NCBI RefSeq assembly: GCF_004698125.1
Contig: NZ_ML214298.1
Span: 1,062,671-1,126,670 of the forward strand
Direction: 5' to 3'
Source of the DNA: Halosimplex halophilum
Lineage (GTDB): Archaea > Halobacteriota > Halobacteria > Halobacteriales > Haloarculaceae
DNA length: 64,000 bases
Shown here piece after piece: positions 60,354 to 64,000 of this stretch (position 1 is its first letter; every line of letters starts with the position of its first letter). The position numbers were made by a program, and so were the translations under genes. The notes below the pieces were generated by a model that saw nothing but the letters and a program-made list of their open reading frames with translations, did no database searches and was not told where the DNA came from.

Positions 60354-61142
60354 TCAGCCGGACAGCGTGCCGACGCGCTCGGCGGTGTAGCCGAACACGT
60401 CCTCGTAGCCGTACGCCGACAGCAGGACGGGATGGAAGTTCTCCTCGGCGACCACCGCCTCCCCGTCGGCGGCCGCGATGCGCTCGCCAGCCACCACCTC
60501 CTCGAAGTTCTCGACGAACACCTCGTACTCCTCGGCGGCGGTCTTCGGGACGGGGTCGCCCAGCCGGAAGACCGGAAGGTCCGTCTGGTGGGGCGTCTCC
60601 TCGTCGGGGAGCGCGCCGGTGGCGGCCAGGAACTCCCGGACGACACGGTGGGCGTTCTCGGTCGCCCGGTCGGAGCCCTGGTAGCCGCACTCGACCTCGA
60701 TCGTGTCGGGCGCCACCTCGAAGATCCGCCCCTCCGCGTGGCCGGTCTCGACGACGGCGTCGATCGACAGCCGTGGGCAGACCTCGCGGGCGAGCTCGCG
60801 GACCTCGTCGACCAGCGCGAACATCCCGCCGTAGGACTGGGTGGTGTGCAGCGCCAGCGTCACGCAGTCGCGGAGCTCCTCGCCGAGCTCGTGGGCCAGC
60901 CGTATCTCGTGGCTCCGCCCGTCGGCCCGGCCGGGGAACGACCGGTTCAGGTCCGCCTCGACGTAGCGCTCGCCGCGCTCGATAGCCTCCTCGTTGGCGA
61001 CCACGAGTTTCACCGGCCGCGCCACCTCGGGGCGGTCCGCCATGAGGCGCTCGACCGCCCTGACGCCGGCGGGCTCGTCCCCGTGGATCCCGCCGACGAC
61101 CGCGATCTCCGGCCGGCCGTCGCCAAGCGTCTCGACTCGCAT
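60354..61142 (-). CDS. Succinylglutamate desuccinylase/aspartoacylase family hydrolase
   Basis: 262 residues. The zinc site H20-x-x-E23 is in VGGIHGDEPAG, and the substrate motif D64-L-N-R-S-F-P-G lies in EADLNRSFPG. H99 (LALHTTQSYGG) is the third ligand. A late VECGYQG carries the catalytic Glu. These M14-like enzymes cleave N-acyl amino acids. A TATA-like box at 61168-61176 gives the ATG a leaderless start. Confidence 0.85.
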   Translation of the reverse strand: MRVETLGDGRPEIAVVGGIHGDEPAGVRAVERLMADRPEVARPVKLVVANEEAIERGERYVEADLNRSFPGRADGRSHEIRLAHELGEELRDCVTLALHTTQSYGGMFALVDEVRELAREVCPRLSIDAVVETGHAEGRIFEVAPDTIEVECGYQGSDRATENAHRVVREFLAATGALPDEETPHQTDLPVFRLGDPVPKTAAEEYEVFVENFEEVVAGERIAAADGEAVVAEENFHPVLLSAYGYEDVFGYTAERVGTLSG

Positions 61143-62049
61143 TCGCCCCGATATTACGGCGTCGGCCGTTTATATTGGTGTGTTTCGTCCCGGGCGCGGT
61201 ACCGACGGCTCGAATCGGGATACGTCCGGCGCGGCGCCCATCGCAGTCCGCGCACGCGGGCCCGCCCCGCGCACGCGACACGGGCCGAGGGCGACGCACG
61301 ACCGACGAGGCTGGCGCGACGAAGCCGACGCGTCCGACACGCGCGGTCCGCGGGGGTTCGCGTCGAGTCGACTCCCCGCGTCTGCGCGCGCCCCGGCCGT
61401 CCCAGGGGCGTCCCGGCGGCAACTCCTGTCGCCGGGCCGACCGGATCCGCCCCTCCGGCGCGAACCTGTCACTGGCGGCGCCGATCCGGCCGGAACTCCT
61501 ACATAAATCCGTCCATTCGATCCCGTCGGAGAGCGCTTCTAACGCGTGTTTTTCCCTCACATGGCGGCCCTCGCTTCGTAAGGGTTTTACAGTCGACTCC
61601 CATCCGTTGGAATACGTTCGACGCGCGGTGGAAGCGGGGTCACCCGTGGTCCGCCGTGCTCGACACATGCGGGACGAGAGACAGCCCCCGACGCCCGGTT
61701 TCACACTTAAATCCGGCGCGGCCACGACGGCCGCTCCGGTGCCGTCGTGTGATTCCGGACGAAGGTGGGCGCGTCTTTCGGAACCATTAAGTGGGGTAAC
61801 CCACTACGATGATATCCGCACGAGGGACGGCGGGCGACACCCGGTCGCCGGCTGTCCGACCCATGAGGATTCCACCCCTGCGGTCCGCCGTACAGATGGG
61901 ATCTGATGTGAGCCCTGACAGTTCGGTGATACCCGACGCGGTGCGACGACGGTGTCACCGACTGACGGACCAGACATACACGCACACGTTGACTACGTGT
62001 GCTACACGTTGATAGCGTGTCTCCGCCAGATCCCGGCCTCGCCGGGAAC
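61143..62049. promoter_or_regulatory. Leader of the rRNA operon
   Basis: 907 bases with no gene I can support. On the plus strand there are several possible core promoters: GTTTTAC (61584-61590), CTTAAAT (61706-61712) and ATTAAG (61786-61791), matching the multiple tandem promoters of haloarchaeal rrn operons. The last would start transcription near 61812-61815. The final part carries the 5' half of the 16S processing stem, then a hairpin-like ACACGTTGACTACGTGTG just before the 16S gene. The left part (about 61180-61500) is GC-rich and featureless. Confidence 0.6.
61908..61937 (+). repeat. 5' arm of the 16S processing stem
   Basis: 30 bases reading GTGAGCCCTGACAGTTCGGTG, then a 3-base bulge and CCCGAC. 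It is the inverse complement of 63601-63627 (21 paired bases, bulge, then 6 paired). This is a bulge-helix-bulge type structure where archaeal splicing endonuclease frees the 16S precursor. Confidence 0.8.
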
Positions 62050-63521
<1,472 letters not shown>

Positions 63522-63873
63522 ACTGACCGGGACCGGGGCGTCGCCCCGGCCCACAAGTCCTGCCATGTCGGCAGGCACCCGGTGACACCCGACCGCGCCG
63601 GTCGGGCACCGAACTGTCAGGGCTCACACTTCCCTCTCACGAGGGAGACCGAGGCTCACTGGCAGCCCACCATTACGGTGGCTCGGTTCGACTCCGAGTC
63701 GGTCCATACACGGGCCTTGTGCCCGTCGAACTGATGCACCATCCCGCGAAAGCGCGGTTGGGAAGGGTTCGATGTCGTCCCCGCAACCGACGGGGGCGAG
63801 CGATGACGACCGTGTGTACGTGCAATCCAGACGTCAACTGGATCCGTATCATCGGGATACGTGTATCCGACAA
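63522..63873 (+). other. 16S-23S spacer without tRNA-Ala
   Basis: About 352 bases. Haloarchaeal spacers typically hold tRNA-Ala(UGC). Reading both strands, I find no tRNA with a T arm and 5-bp anticodon stem here. The 16S stem partner (63601-63627) is present. Later hairpins (such as GGATACGTGTATCC, 63855-63868) are probably the 5' side of the 23S processing stem, whose partner lies beyond the window. Confidence 0.7.
63601..63627 (+). repeat. 3' arm of the 16S processing stem
   Basis: 27 bases from GTCGGGCACCGAACTG to GGCTCAC, reverse complement of 61908-61937 apart from a 3-base bulge in the 5' arm. Flanking bases add partial pairing (CGGTGACACC with GGTGTCACCG). Confidence 0.8.
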
Positions 63874-64000
63874 GTGGCTACTATGCCACCTGGTGAATGG
63901 CTCGGCTCGAGTGCCGACGAAGGACGTGCCAAGCTGCGATAAGCCTGCGGGAGCTGCATGGAAGCGAAGAACGCAGGATCTCCGAATGGGAATCCCCACC
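63874..64000 (+). rRNA. 23S ribosomal RNA (5' part)
   Basis: The text GTGGCTACTATGCCACCTGG, then GGACGTGCCAAGCTGCGATA and GAGCTGCATGGAAGCGAAGA is the 5' end of an archaeal 23S gene. It runs off the right edge. The exact first base is uncertain by one or two. Confidence 0.88.

Noticed and set aside
63522..63873. tRNA-Ala in the 16S-23S spacer
   Set aside because: I looked for an alanine acceptor, T arm and UGC anticodon on both strands and found no fold. Absence is reported as a finding.

Overview
The window is high-GC haloarchaeal chromosome (class Halobacteria). The proteins are strongly acidic. Many genes start leaderless at ATG or GTG about 25-30 bases after a TATA-like box, and Tat signal peptides are frequent. 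Archaeal markers include a Kae1-Bud32 fusion, RFC small subunit, FlpA/Nop5, S24e/S27ae and UPF0179. The right end is a ribosomal RNA operon with a complete archaeal 16S gene. I infer the Haloarcula/Halosimplex side of the class from the 16S text, with low confidence because I could not align it.

Layout. 0-13 kb: a PGF-CTERM surface protein, a pilin-like protein, a PLP-family threonine-synthase homologue without the usual lysine, a bactofilin-like protein, a YchF/DRG-type GTPase, an IMPDH/GMP reductase-type enzyme, a UbiA prenyltransferase, a small overlapping gene pair with a PIN-like member, and an XTP pyrophosphatase. 13-28 kb: housekeeping genes (PQQ-propeller lipoprotein-like surface protein, UspA, Kae1-Bud32, S27ae-S24e, RfcC, NAD synthase), a 1105-residue Bat-type sensor-regulator, a short TatC-like protein, and tRNA-Gly with a nearby copy of its 3' end. 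28-36 kb: tRNA-Thr, then a group of small redox, sulfur and metal proteins (rhodanese, hemerythrin, CopD-like, TusA-like, DGC zinc protein, DUF2249) and the box C/D proteins FlpA and Nop5. 36-43 kb: the phenylacetyl-CoA epoxidase operon paaABCD with PaaD split into two genes, a divergent HTH regulator, an AMP-forming acyl-CoA ligase and a SolA-like oxidase.

43-50.5 kb is the most striking accessory region. It holds a DUF5305 membrane protein, three exported proteins of the SipW-dependent/DUF1102 kind, a rhomboid-type protease and an ER-type signal peptidase I with an extra exported domain. I read it as a haloarchaeal counterpart of the SipW-TasA/camelysin surface-fibre systems. 50.5-58.2 kb is one operon of two different PrkA-type kinases, a DUF444 (YeaH) protein and SpoVR, preceded by a long AT-rich leader. 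The window ends with small conserved genes, an aspartoacylase-family hydrolase, and the rRNA operon, whose 16S-23S spacer shows no tRNA-Ala.
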